A stretch of DNA of 64,000 bases from Setophaga petechia (lineage: Eukaryota > Chordata > Aves > Passeriformes > Parulidae), in NCBI GenBank assembly GCA_024362935.1, contig JANCRA010000003.1, positions 35,897,291-35,961,290 on the forward strand, read 5' to 3'. Below the pieces are notes generated by a model. It ran no database searches. It saw nothing but the letters and a program-made list of their open reading frames with translations, and was not told where the DNA came from. Shown one piece after another: positions 26,990 to 39,473 of the stretch. A program made the position numbers and the translations under genes. Positions within the stretch are counted from its first letter, which is position 1; every line of letters starts with the position of its first letter.

Positions 26990-28870
26990 TTAAAACCTGT
27001 TAGCAGGGACTTCCAAAATCATACTCTGCAACTCATAAACAATCCTCTCAAACACAAAATAGGTACGTGCCACCCATCTTGACCAAGAACCCAGCAAAAC
27101 AAGAGTTTGGAACAGCCCATCAAGATGGGACCAAGCAACAGAACTAACAACAGGCTCCTGCAGTTTTAGGCTCAGTTTCAGCCAGCTCAGCTGCAGGGCA
27201 TCACCCAGCAATCCATGCCTACCTGCTTCCTCAGTACCTGATTGCCCACTGCTTTCCAGGTGGCTCAGGAAGCTGACCCAGCTGACTGCAGCTGGTCCTG
27301 CTTGCAGAGTTAGAGGCCAGCCACACAAGGACCTCACCAGCACCACCACCACACATGGACTGAGGGAATGTGAGGGAAGCACCAAGAGCACCCAGCCAGC
27401 AACCAGAGCAGCCACAATTCTTTTGGCAGCAGCCTGGTCTCAGAGCAACTCAAGCTGAGCACTGGGCTCAGCTGTATCTTCAACATACAGTTCCATAATA
27501 TTACCAAGTTTCCCTTCTGTTCGACCAGCACTGGAATTGATATGACCAAGCAGACTATGGAGCATAAATAGCTCCAAGGGACTAATTTTCTGCAGGGCAC
27601 ACTCCTTAAGCAGATCACCACACAAACAGACCAACCTCTGTGCCAGCACAAGGAAGAAAGAAGCAACTTAAGAGCTCTCCATCCACTTTCTCTCTCCACA
27701 CCATACTTTTCCATCAGAAAGCCATGATGTAAAAACACACACTCTTGTGAACAAAAGCATCTCATTTATAAGCTGACATCACATGAGAGTGTCAGCAAAT
27801 TGATTCTAGTGCAAAGGAATATGAACAAGGTTCTGGAGGTCAGACTGAACACCCAAGGAGAAGAACCAGTCCACCAAATGGAGGGTTCTAGATCAAAATC
27901 TAGGAACAAACACCAAGTTGAGGAGCCCCAAAAGTTTTGCCATAGATCTGGGTCTACCTGGACGAAAAGACTGAGGTAAAGAGTTTGTATCAGGACAGGT
28001 AACTTGCCTTTAAGCACAACTCAACTCTGTGAGTTGACAGGAGTACACATCCCTCTCTGCCATGCGATACAAACACTGCAATGGACATGCAGGACAACTG
28101 AGGGCAGGAACAAACTGCAAGACATCCTAATTCTAATCCCTTGTTCAACTACAGGCAGGGTAGCAGCTTCTTCCAGCGGCGTAGTGATCCTTTACTGCCT
28201 ATCCTTGATGCTTCTCCCTCCTGTTAGAGAGCTGACTCATGAGCCATACTGAATCCACACTCTGGAGATGGAGAGCCCTTTGACAGATGGGACTGAGACA
28301 GCAGGAATACTGGGCACATACACCTCTTTCAAGAAAAAAATATTTATGCAAAATAATAGAGAATAGCAAGTTTATAGATTAAGCACCTTTCCTGGAAGGA
28401 TAAGAATCCTGGGGAAGAGAGCAAAGGGCCACAAAGACTAGGGGAAACCAGTCTTCCAGAGACTTCAGAACAATGGAAGAGTTTTGGAGAAACAGATCAG
28501 CCAGTCACAGAGGAATGTGAAAGCAGGACTTGTTGGAATAAGGATCCAGTGATGAAGTAGAGAGAGGGGAAGCAGCATCCAAGCATAAGCAAGTGTTGGT
28601 TGGGTAGCACCAGCTACAGAAATGGAAAGCAGAAGACAGAGAAATATTTCTATATCTATATGTATCCTCACACACATCTGCAAACCTCTCCACGTAAAGG
28701 CAAGGACCAGATACCGTGTAAGGAGACCAGAGTCGTTTGTGCCTGCACAACAGTTTCCTCCCATCAGCAACAAAAACCTTTGTCTCATTGAGCTTACCAC
28801 CTCCCATTCCTCTTCTCTCATTACAGCTTTTCTCCCTCTGTGCTTCTGTGGTAGCCTTCTAACATACATG
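26990..28870 (-). other. Unexplained stretch with several long overlapping minus-strand open frames
   Basis: Minus-strand frames of about 141, 143 and 134 codons (26990-27415, 27334-27765, 28465-28869), with others between, fill nearly 2 kb of intron 1. The predicted peptides are rich in Leu, Ser, Cys and Trp and match no family I recognise. There are no convincing splice sites around them. The stretch could be a decayed retroelement or simply purine/pyrimidine-biased sequence with few stops. I assign no function. Confidence 0.2.
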
Positions 28871-31800
28871 AAAATCCTGTGGAAAAATGGCTGTGATTAA
28901 CAGCCCTAGAGCTGAGCTCCTCAAGTCTGCTCTTCTTTGTCTAGTAAGTACAGAGCTCTTCAAGAAGTGGAAACACAACTGTCCCTCAACTGTCCCTCCG
29001 CATGACTGATGGGATACATTCCTCTGAAACACATGGCTCACAACTGCTTAAGAGGACAAAATAGAAGGGAGGTGTAAAAAACAGAAAAAACCAAACATGC
29101 AACCAAAACCAAATCTGTAGAGTCAACCAGACAGTAAATTCTGCATATACACACACCATGCCTGAAGGTGAGCCACCCAGCTGTCTTCCACAATTGACAG
29201 GCAACTGAATCACGAGAGAAACACGAGAGAACCCTGAGGAGAGAAAGAAGCAGGAAGGGTAACAAAAATGGCAAAAGGAGTAGAAGAAACAATGGAACAG
29301 GCACCATTTTCCCTGAGACTCAGCTTCTGGACATCTCAACTCCAGTTTTAAGAACTACTAAACAAGAGGTTTCTTTCAAAACCTACAACCAAACCTCAGG
29401 CTTTTAGGTGTCACCATCTGCTGCTGAGGGCAATAGAGTGAATTAGAAGCTCAGTAGGAAATTCTGTATATAGCTCTCTTCCCATGTTAGCTGGAGATGC
29501 TTAAATTGTGGAACAGGATTTCAGCACTGCTAATGACTCACCAAGTGGGTGATGGTGCACTGCTCTAGACATTATTTCCAGGAATCTGGGAACTTTCACA
29601 GATTTGAAAAACAATATATTATTTTAAGGTTAAATCAGGAGTCAAAAAATAGCAGATTTAAGGTAGAATTCTTTTGTGCAATTAAATGCAATACAGGGGA
29701 AGGAACTTGAATTGCCCTAATTCTAGCATTTTCAGATATTAATGTACTCAATCTGAAAAATCTTTGGCTTTTCTCTAAGCACCCACATTTTCCAAAACTT
29801 ATCAGTAAGTGGGCACCAGAAGTCATCTGAAGCAAGAAGTAGCAACTTAGGTAAGTGATGAAACCATGCAACCATGGGTGTTTTACCTACTATTTACAGA
29901 GTTTATCCCACATTTTTGTTCATATACAGGCCTAAAGAATCACATTTGTCATTTCTGTTAGAATAATCAGGAAAGATACCTTCTTACTGTTATCCCTTCC
30001 ATAGCAGAGATGGTCATCCTCACCCTATGGATTAGGAATTAATATATTCACAAGACAAAGAACCATGTATTTCACGCATCTACGAAAAAAAAAAATTCAC
30101 AGGTGGAGAACTACTGGAGTTTTCCCAAAGGACACTCTCAGCTCTGCCCTCAGGGTCTCCTGCCAGCTTACTTGTTCCTTACACAGGACTGCATTTACCC
30201 AACTGGCACTAACACCCAGCACAATTCCAGCTGGGACTTCCTTGCTGGAGACACTCCCCACTTCTACACAATGCCTTTCCTTGCTGTCACCAGGGCACCT
30301 CACAGGTAATCTTCCCAAAGTGAGGGAAGCACACTCACAAAGAGCAAGCCAAAGAAACTGGAGCATGGTATTACTCTAGATTACATCCTTGTGTAAATTC
30401 TCTAGTTTTAAGTAACTAGTTTCCATTACAAGTAATCCTACTTTAAAACACACAGAAGACTGGGAGAATGAGCTAGCTTAAAATATGACTGCTATTCATC
30501 GCCAGGCTTATAAATTGTCAAGCATTTTCCTCTCAGGCTGTTTATCAGAGATGGGTATTCTTTTCACCTTAATGCAAACATCTGTCCTCCACTCACCATT
30601 AGCTGTTTTTTTTGGGGTTTTTTGCAGGTGGGAAAACCATACTAAAGCATTTAACCCTCCTCCACAGACATCTCTCTGTTCCTGCAGATAAACAGCAAAA
30701 AGCTCGTTCATATTCTGAATCAAACTGCAGAGCTGTAGATTATGAGGCTGGTTGATGCTGAGGCTGCTGATGCCCACTCATGCCACATTTAGTGTGTGGC
30801 ATGAGCCAGAAGGGAAGGGCTGAAGTCCATCAGCTAGGACACAGCAGAACTGGGCCTCTGGACATCTGGGCTCTGAGCAGTTGCTCTCCCTCTACTTTTC
30901 TGACCAGAGAATATAAAAAGGAGCACATGCACTCAGTGCTGAGCAATCCTACTAAGTGGAGGTTTTTAACTGTCAGCAACATCATGTGCAAATAAAGACA
31001 CCTGAAAGAAATAAGCAAGCACCAGAAAGAGAAAAAATGTAGAAAACAGCAGAGTATGGTTCATTACTTTATACTGTCTAGGAAGTAGGACTGATTTTAG
31101 AGTATGTTAATAGCAGTAGCCTATGTAAAAAATATCATAGAGCCTCCCTGACTCACCAAGAGTTGCAAGGTCTCTGAAGGATTTACAGCCCCCTCAAACA
31201 CCACACAGCATGAGCTGCCAAGTCTAGAGAAGCAGGGTCAGAGATGCATGCCACTTCTCCTGGACTGCTCTGGAAGTTTGTTCAGCCCAACAAAGCACAG
31301 GCTGAAGGGATACGCTGACAGAAGAGTTTTAAATTACAAGCTATGAGTAGGACTGATGACTGAAAGCAGACAGCTAAAATTTTAGAAGAGAAAATTTAGG
31401 ATGGATACTTGGAAATATTACATGGCAACTAGGAAAAGAAAAAGCCATACACATTGGAGGACAGTACTCCTAAGAAGTACAGACAGGATTAGGACACTTG
31501 ACACTTGCATCAGACTGTTCTCTGAGCCACGCTTCAGTGCAGTAACCCTTCAGAAGCAGTTTGCATATAACCATACAAAAAACAAAACATGCTCTGAGTT
31601 CAGTCTGCACATTTCACTTAAGCTGTCACGATCACAAGTTAGTTTACAAGCAAGCTGGCATATTTTCACACATTCTTACCATCACTTTTCAAGTTAACAA
31701 GTGCCATGATTTATTTCATACAAGGGCAGCGTCCAGAATTGAGAACAAGGCCAGAAAACCTTCACCATGGACCTGAAGTGATGAAGATGATAAATCCCTG

Positions 31801-33469
31801 AATAAGTGATTCAGCTGAAGAACTAAAGATAAGCAAAAGCTCCCCCCAAAGCTCTGCACACACCAGCCAAGCCTTCCTGCGCAGGGAAAATGGGAGCTGG
31901 GCAGAGCCTCCCCCCTCACATCGTGTAGGGAGAGCAACGCTCAGAGAGGCTGAAACTCCCTTCTGCTCCACCTCCCTACCAACTACACCCTCATCACACA
32001 TTGCTCCAGGGTGGCTGTTGAAATCTGCAACAATGACTTGTGACATGGACTCTCAACTGTTTATCACTGCACATTGTGAAACACATGCAAAGCAAGACTG
32101 CGCTTGTCTGTGCACACGGGACTGAAACTTGCTTGCAAAAAACTAAGAAGCTTTAAGGCAACAATTATTTCACTTGATGCTAAGGAGTTTGAAAAACGAC
32201 ACTTATTGTGTTGTTAGCACCTGATCAACAGTGAATGTTATCTGTATGGAGTTCTTAAATTGTAACTAAACTATTTTACCATCTGACTTATTTCATATAC
32301 CTCAAGAACTTTATAAGGATCAGGGTCTATTTCATAAGACACCATTTGCAGGGACTGCCGAAAGCATAACCTTACAGATGGAATCTAACTCAAACCATTT
32401 AAAAGCACAAAATCCAGCTAGTCCTCTTCTTAGACTTCTTCCTCTTGACACAAGCATCACATCTTATTAATTTAAAAATATTATTGATAAGGTCTGATGT
32501 ATAGAGCTTGTTATTATCTCAACTTACTAGTCGACAAGAGTTTGGGAATTGCCTCTGTATTCTTAAGTTTTTAAAAGACCTGACTGTACAGACACAAAGA
32601 AGTACCTACTCCACTGCTCATGTACCCAGTTACATACATTTTTCATGCCTCCCTCAGTGGCCCTGATGCACAAGTTGCTATTTTTAGATGCTGGATATGC
32701 AAGGCCCTTATTAAGTAAAAGAAGCCAGCAAGAAGGCAGAGAGGGTCACCCAGCTTTCTACTGCTCAAAGTTTTTGTTAAATATTTACACAGGGAAAGAA
32801 TGGGTAAAGACTGAATAAAATCAAAATCAAATTACAGAAAGTTAGAGGCAGTTGAAAGCACCATCCTGATTAACGACCTCTCACAAATTCTTTTTTAAGA
32901 AACCTACAGCAAATTGCCCACATTTAGTTAATTTTGCATGTTAGTGAATAAACTCCAAGAAGCTTAATTAAGGCAAGCTCATCTTCACAAACCTTTGTTG
33001 GCCCAAATACAACTGTACAGCTGTATTCACCACATGAGAAAGCATCACCACTAGCAGCTATCTTGTAACCACTAAATGTACAATTATTCAACCATTACTC
33101 TATCAAAGGCATTGAAGATAGAGGAGAAGAAGTGAATGCTTTTCTAAGACACTGTGAGGCTTGAAAGAAAGCAGGACTTTTCTTCAAGAGTCATATGGCA
33201 AATCACATAATCAAAATAATTTTCTTTCCAGTTAGCACATTGCTTCAGCTACAGAAAACTGGGGGGGGAAAAACCCCACATTTATCATCAAAATATTTGC
33301 AATGTTGAGACAGGAGAAAAAGAAACAAAAAGTTTAAGTACCCACACAACAGAGACGTTAGATGCTTTAGAGCACCAGATCAACCCAATTTGCACTGCCC
33401 ATGTGTTTCGAACATAGAGCTGATTATCTGCATACACTGACCTGCTCTGATTACACAGCTGACCCTGCT

Positions 33470-33535
33470 CCAAACAGGAGGTTGGACTGCAAGCCTCCTG
33501 AGGTCCCTCTCAGCCTAAATCACTGTAGGACTTAG
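33470..33535 (+). mobile_element. CR1 LINE 3' fragment
   Basis: The segment reads GAGGTTGGACTGCAAGCCTC, then CCTGAGGTCCCTCTCAGCC, then a degraded end. This is the characteristic last stretch of avian CR1 elements (GGTTGGACTagATGacCTcc ... GGTCCCTTCCAACC). It is short, 5'-truncated and decayed, as most CR1 copies are, and lies in the plus orientation inside HSD17B12 intron 1. Confidence 0.8.
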
Positions 33536-36500
33536 AATTCATTTCGCCAAGTTACTGAAGGGAATGAGAAGAATGATTTCATGTTTTCCTGCAAAAGAGG
33601 TGGCTTCCTAAAATAGGAGACACGGCAACTCTCCAAATGGGAGCTGTAACAGCAGCAGACAGTTCCCTGCTCCAGACACTCTACTCCAGAATACACCCAA
33701 TTTTCAATGGCAGAGAAGCAAGGTGGCTGCCTGCCACCACCATCAATGGGAGAAGAATAGGACTCTCAACCAACCTACGGAAATACAACTATGGATCACA
33801 ACAATCAGCACTACCAACAGATCTGTCTGCCTAGAGGGAGGCAGAGGAACAACCACATCTTTGCTGTGTTCTTGGTGAATTCAGAATGACTCCTTAGCAC
33901 TCTGGTCCTGTTGAGTCGGTCATTTATTTAGCTACATTGTTTTTAAATCAAAGGAACAGTTATCTTTTTTTTCCTCTTTTACCGAATTGTGAAGCACATT
34001 AAAGGTAGAACATTCAACTCAGGAGCTTTCACTGTATAGTCTCTCAAGAGACACCCAGAAATCTCACGTTTGAGACATCCACCCAACTTCCATACTGAAC
34101 TTAACAGTACAGTAGCCAAAAACCAAGCCAGATGCAAGTTAAACAGAGAGAAAAACCAGAACAGCTGCATACAGACCTTCACACATAATTGTGACTGTAG
34201 AAAAATGAACTTTTTGTCAAAAGAGGCGCTATTTCAAGTAGTACAAACCTAGTTTTTCCGGAGTACATTACCAGTTCACATAGTGGTTCCTCCTCCTCAC
34301 ATCCCCTCTTTTTAAATACCAGTAAGTCAGACCAAGCATAGACAGAAGCAATTGCATACATGCATCCAAAAAAACCTCTAAGAAAAAATGGGAAAAAACT
34401 GCAACCCAATTTCAAATGTACAGAAGAGTTAAAGGGCAGTAAGAAGTCCTTCCAAAAGGACTTGTATTTTAGGGTTTTTATAAAGTGCTCTCTAGTTGTG
34501 CACTAGAAAGAATACATCGACACAATAACTACAGCAGCCAACTAGCATCAAAACCACTGTTTTTTTAAATATCAGAAAAAAGGAAATGCACTTCCTTCCT
34601 ACAGTATTACTTAGCAATTTGCTAATCAAGGTGACCCAACATATTTGCAGCTGTGCCTCCATCTTCCCTTCCATGACATAAAACAGAGAGCCTGCCCAGC
34701 CACAACACACTTCAGGGCAAACCACCCCAGTGCTTATTTAGACTGAGACAATCTGTCTTCATTTCAGCTGGAGACTACAGCAGCTGTCCCAATAAAGCAG
34801 CATCTCACCTGCATCAGCTGCACACAGAGGACACACAACAGCTAACTCATGATGGCCACATGTCTTCCTACAGTGACAGCAGGCATCATCACCTCACTTC
34901 TCCATTCTCCTTGACTCGGCAGCAATGCTCCCACTTCAGAGCAGAGCAATAAACACAGAATTTAGCTGTGCTGCCAGTGCTCCTCTTCCTCCCTGCCTTG
35001 AACATCACAGTCTTGGCAGAGAAAGAACAACTTCTGTGAGCAGCCATTGGCCACATACAGTGGCCCACCGCTGCCTGCACTTGCTCAAGACAGTGACAGA
35101 GGACATTTGCACTGGAGTTCTCTGGATGTTTGAGGATGTGACCGTGGGAAGATCTGCTGTTTACAGTTTGTGGTTCCAGCTGATAAGCTGGCATTTGGCT
35201 CAAGCACTGCAGACCTCCATGTTTGAAACAGTGCAAAACAAGCTCAAGTGGCCACCAAGATTTCTGTGATGCACCACAAGTCAGCAGTCAACTGTTAATG
35301 CAGTAATATATTCAAAGACAATATTAGAAAGTCAAAGAAGGTTTGGGTGTCCTGTGCCAGCCATATCTTTAACAGGCACAACGTTTCTCCAGCTGAAAGG
35401 AAGACTTGGTTATTTTTATGTCAAGTGTTACTTATGCAAGGCATGGCTGCTGCACTTCAACACAGGACTCATGACATGGTCTGGCATTATGTATGCTGTG
35501 AGTAGCAGTGCTGCTTTACTGGTGTCTCACACAAGCAGACATTCAACTACCCAGGCATGTGTTCACGTACAAGTTCTGTGCTGGCTACAGAGGTTATGGG
35601 GGAGCACAGTCACAAGCCCAGCAATCAACCTGCAGGGCTGCTCTGCCTACAGGTCTGGCACCTGGAAGCAGCTGCAGCAGCTGAGAACCTGATGTCCTCG
35701 TACTCCCCTTGAGGAAAGGAAATACCTTTTGCAGCCTTTCAAAGTGTCATCTCACCTTAAACTCACAGCCCTTGCATGCTACAATTATTTTTGTGGCCCA
35801 TCTTATCAATTCCCATTTAAGCACAAAACTTGCCCTTTCCAATAACTTTTCCAATAATGGATTTGAAAATTCCCTTGGCCTGATCTGTTACACCAGCAGA
35901 GAAGCCCTTTCTATCATCTCATCGTTACTTAGAGGCAGCGGCAGACTCGGATGGAAGAAACTGTCTTTTCCCAGCGCGGCTCCTGTAACCAGGAATCGAA
36001 GTACTGAGAAAAGTTAGAGCAGCGTAGCACTGAAATTACCCTGGTAATAGCCTCTGCTGTACTTCCACAGCGCTCCTGTATTTCAGGGATGCCAGCTAAA
36101 TGCTGCCGCCACCCCCTCCCGGCCACCGCTACTGTCACCCCCTCCACAGGGAGGGCCACCCGTGCTTCAGCCCCTTCCCGAGCGCGGCACGGGACCGAGG
36201 AGGGGCCGAGCTGCAGGAGCAGACAGAGTCGGCGTAAGTTTCGCGCCGCTCCGCTGTTCTCCCGCCGCTCTCGGCAGGGCTCTTCCCTCGTCCCCCAGCG
36301 CAGCTCTTCTCCCTGGGCACCCGCGGCTGCCGCCGTTCGCCCGCAGGGCTCCCGGTGCCGGGCGGCCTCCGCTGCGCCGGGAGCGGCCGCTCCTCCGGGG
36401 GCGGCGGGGACGGGGCGGGCCTGACGTCAGCGATGAGGCGCGAGGCCGGCGCGGAGGGGGCGGCGCGCACCGACCGGCCGCGCTGCGAACTGCGGAGCGG

Positions 36501-36920
36501 CCTCGGAGCCGCGCTGCGCGCCCGGCCGCCCTGGAGACACCAAGTTCACACACGCCGTGCCCGTCCGCCTGCCAAGTCCCAACAATCGGCGCGTCTCTCA
36601 GGACCGACCCGACCGGCGTGCTCTGGTCCCGCACGTTTCCTGGGGAGCTTGAGAGCGGCTCCCGGCTAGTCGGGGGCCCACTCGGCAGAGCAGTGGAACC
36701 CACCGGTCCCTCAGACGGTGCCCCAGACCAGCCCGCCCCGCATCCGGCTGTCGCCCCACGGGCGCTCCGCCAGACTGCCCTGGTCCCCCCGAGGACCCGT
36801 CCCCGCCGCCCGCGTCCCCCTCCCCGCCTGGCCGAGGCCGCTCCCCCGCGAGGTCCCTGCCCCGGCCCAGGAGCCACCAGAGAAAAAGCCGCGGCGGGGG
36901 CGGCCGGGACGCGCACTCAC

Positions 36921-37089
36921 CTGCCCAGGCGCCCAGCGCCGGCCCCACGGCGGCGGCGCCGCTACCCAGCACCCAGACGCGGAGCCCGGCCAGCAGGCGG
37001 TACGATGCCAGCGCCGCCGCGTAGAGAGCGCCCAGCGCGCCCACCCAGTAGAAGAGGCCGGCGGCCGGGAGCGCGGCGGGAACCACCAT
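36921..37089 (-). CDS. HSD17B12: HSD17B12 coding exon 1 (start codon, membrane anchor)
   Basis: This exon encodes residues 1-56 and the first base of codon 57. The peptide starts MVVPAALPAAGLFYWVGALG; human HSD17B12 starts MESALPAAGFLYWVGAGTVA, and the shared ALPAAG-YWVGA block and later LRVW, VGP-LG-WA blocks identify the gene. The first 30 or so residues are hydrophobic and form the N-terminal ER-membrane segment. The ATG has a purine-free but acceptable context (ACCATGG on reading ...CACCATG; the base after is G), and it aligns with the human start apart from two extra N-terminal residues. The exon ends GGCAG followed by GTGAGT; phase 1 matches exon 2. It lies in a CpG island, as expected for a broadly expressed lipid enzyme. 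The Ala/Gly-rich middle (SGAAAVGP) is slightly longer in Ala than in human. Confidence 0.96.
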
Positions 37090-37475
37090 GCTGCGGAGGC
37101 TGCCGCGGCCGGACTGAGCCCTCCCGGCCACCGCCGCCCCGCAACCGTCACGGCGCCCGCCCCCGCCCCGCCGCGATTGGCGGAGGGGCCTCTCAGCCAC
37201 CGGGTAACCCGGCAACGCGGCCGGGCCCGCCCGCCCTGGGGCCGCCCGGCCTCGCCGCGCCGGGAAGGGGGGGGCAGGCAGCGAGCGGCCACACGCCCCC
37301 GTACTACTTGCGGCCTGCGCCCCACGTGGTCGGCACCGCTCTCTTGCCGCCATTGGCCAGTGAGCATGGCCGTCACCCGGCCGCCGCACTTCGATTGGCC
37401 CCGCTGCCCAGGAACCCCGCAGGACTGGTGAAAGACGGAGCCTCCGCTCCCGCCCCCACTGACGTCATATGAGCC
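37090..37475 (-). promoter_or_regulatory. HSD17B12: HSD17B12 5' UTR and proximal promoter
   Basis: ATTGG (inverted CCAAT) occurs at 37176-37180, 37352-37356 and 37394-37398. CACGTG, a bHLH-ZIP site of the USF/MYC type, lies at 37323-37328, and TGACGTCA at 37460-37467. There is no TATA box close to the start codon in the minus direction, which fits a CpG-island promoter with dispersed starts, probably within about 100-200 bp of the ATG. The exact start site cannot be read from the sequence. Confidence 0.6.
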
Positions 37476-39070
37476 CATTCATAAAATGCTCAGGCTCCGC
37501 CTCGCACTCGAATATGTCCCTCGGTTCCCCTCCCCCAGCCCCGCACTGCGCTCGCCCACGGAGCCGCGCCGCGATCCCCACGGCACGGCACGGCACGGGT
37601 CCGCAGGGACCCCGGGACAAAGGGAACCCGCCCCGGGGAAAGTCCATCCCGGGAAAAGCGGGGCTGAGCACCACAGCCCAGCTGCCACTGCACCCCACGC
37701 ACCGCGGGGCTGGCAGCGCTGTCCCGTCCGGCCGGCCTCGATTTGTCTTTCCTGACAAGATCCAGGGGCAACGGAGGCTTCCGAAATATTTCCCCTGAGC
37801 TGCCCACTAGTTGTGCCATGCCTGGACTTGCCCTGCCCCGTCGCCCTTCACCTGCCCGCTTGATACAACCTCTCTCCCAGAGCCCCTCACACGATGGGGT
37901 TAGGAATGCCTGGACTTGGAAGAAGTGTAGGAGACACCTCTGAAATGACACACACACCCCAGCAGTGGCTCCTGCCGTGGTGGTGAAGGGCACAAAGCTC
38001 CGCTGCCTTCTGTCCCACCTCCAGCCATTTGCTAGGGCCATGGCACCCGTACCTCTTATGGGCCCGGGTTTTTCCCTCCCTCTCAGGAAGGAGCCTGGGG
38101 CAATGGAGAGGAGATGGGGCAATGTAGGCTGTGGGAGGCTGAAGGCCTGAAATAGCTCATGCTTGAGATGTACTGCCTCAACAGGCTGAAACGGGAGGCG
38201 TGGCTGAGGAACATGGAAAATCAGCGGCAATGTGGTGTAAGGTGTGGGTCAGTTAAAATGTCAGAGATAGTTGAGGTCTAGGGGATTGCTGTTTTTAAAG
38301 GGAACCCCTTGCAACTTTCAGTGTCAGCATTTTTTTTTCTAGAAAACAAGCCTTTTATACCACTTATTTGACAATGACCTTAGTTCAAGTAGCAAAAAAC
38401 TTTCTCTAGATTAGGTTTTTTGGAGATCCGCATCCATCTGAGTTATTAATGACAAGTAGCACAGGGGGTAGTCTTAATGTTGTCTTTCCTTTCTCTCCTG
38501 GGCTGGCAAACAGGTCATACCCAAATCCAGCCACTACTGCTGAAGATCTCCAAGCTGTACCAGCTGCCAGGCTGCAGCCATGTTCCCCTCATCCAACTCC
38601 TTTGTGTTACTTGCCACATGCCATGTCGATGGCAGAGGAAGCCTCCAGGAGCCTAATCTGCCAAATCCTGGCACACCTCAGGCCTGGCCTCCCCTTGCAG
38701 CTCCACCTCTGCAGACCACAATGGATTTACAAGTGCTCTACAGTTTCTCTTTTCTCATCTCATTCCATATTTCCTAACCTTTTCTGGCTTCAGACTTTGG
38801 AAAGAGCTGATGTAAGGTGCCACCTTAATTGTAACAGGTAAGCAGTACCCTGTGTATTGCAACTTGGGGCCACAACCTGACCATGGTGCCCTGTGAATGC
38901 AGTTAGAAGCACTACTGCCACTTCACAGCTCTCATTTAGAAACAAGACATACTAGTATGACATCAACTACCTGATGCAAAGAACTGGGCATCCTGAGATA
39001 CCTGGGGCTGCACACTATGACCTCTTGTCTATGTTACGGGAAATAAGACCAAATAAATCAAATGAAAATT
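37476..39070. other. Spacer between HSD17B12 promoter and the upstream poly(A) site
   Basis: GC-rich to 37.77 kb, then ordinary unique sequence. It includes a small CGGCA tandem near 37590. The only gene-like signal is one possible plus-strand exon (38514-38837), listed separately. Confidence 0.6.
38514..38837 (+). ncRNA. Possible exon of a divergent transcript
   Basis: A pyrimidine-rich tract (TTTCCTTTCTCTCCTGGGCT) and CAAACAG precede this segment, and AACAG followed by GTAAGC ends it, both good splice sites for the plus strand. The 324-nt segment is open in one frame, but the peptide is rich in Pro, Leu and Ser and resembles nothing I know. A spliced promoter-divergent non-coding RNA from the HSD17B12 CpG island is a reasonable explanation; chance sites are equally possible. 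Confidence 0.25.
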
Positions 39071-39091
39071 TGCCGTGATAGGTTTATCCCT

Positions 39092-39097
39092 TTTATT
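39092..39097 (-). terminator. Poly(A) signal AATAAA for the upstream minus-strand gene
   Basis: On the minus strand ACTAATAAAAGG contains the canonical AATAAA hexamer. It is followed after about 20-40 nt by a U-rich stretch (TTTTCATTTGATTTATTTGG), the usual layout of a cleavage site. It lies 377 nt downstream of the stop codon at 39474-39476. Confidence 0.45.
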
Positions 39098-39473
39098 AGT
39101 TTAATAAAAATAAACATTTGCTACATTTCCTGCTGTTAAATACATATACACAAAGTAGCTTTTCACTCAAAAATACATAGTTGATAAAAATCAAACGCTT
39201 CTGTTCATAATCTACTTGTGGAAAAAAAATTTATAGTGGGATTCAAATTTCATTGGATTCAACAACACTGCACTGATGTCAATTAAAGGCATGAAACTAT
39301 CATACACTTTGCAATGAAAAAAACAGGAAGCATCCATCCTTCCATCCCCATGGTGAATTAGTTCACCTTTTTTTTTTTCTTTTATCAGTCCCTCATGAGA
39401 GGCGACACTGCAGAGGATCCAGCTCTCACCAAGTTTTCTTCCTACATTTTTCCCAAGAGAGCCTACCTATTGC

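Larger units (their letters stand above)
5694..36920 (-). other. HSD17B12: HSD17B12 intron 1 (about 31 kb)
   Basis: A very long first intron runs from the exon 1 donor to the T-rich acceptor of exon 2. Most of it is AT-rich unique sequence without exons I can support. Notable contents, listed separately, are the MEF2-type motif cluster (12.4-12.9 kb), a CpG island with homeodomain sites and poly-G (22.9-24.9 kb), long overlapping open frames (27.0-28.9 kb) and a CR1 fragment (33.5 kb). Further single CTATTTTTAG motifs occur at 19812-19821 and 32678-32687. In the other long stretches (5.7-12.4, 12.9-22.8, 25-27, 29-33.4 and 33.6-36 kb) I see only scattered homopolymer runs and short chance frames. 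Confidence 0.9.
36090..37770. promoter_or_regulatory. HSD17B12: CpG island spanning the HSD17B12 promoter and exon 1
   Basis: About 1.7 kb of dense CpG, including coding exon 1 and the upstream region. TGACGTCA (CRE/ATF type) occurs at 36422-36429, inside intron 1, and again at 37460-37467, upstream of the start codon. The long open frames on both strands are by-products of GC richness. A plus-strand GTAAGT donor at about 36234 and the CRE at 37460, followed about 20 bp on by CATAAAAT, allow divergent transcription away from HSD17B12 (inference). Confidence 0.85.

Noticed and set aside
36162..37472. 436-codon plus-strand open frame across the HSD17B12 promoter
   Set aside because: It is antisense to the real exon 1 and lies wholly in a CpG island where stop codons are rare; its Pro/Arg/Ala-rich sequence is typical of such artefacts.
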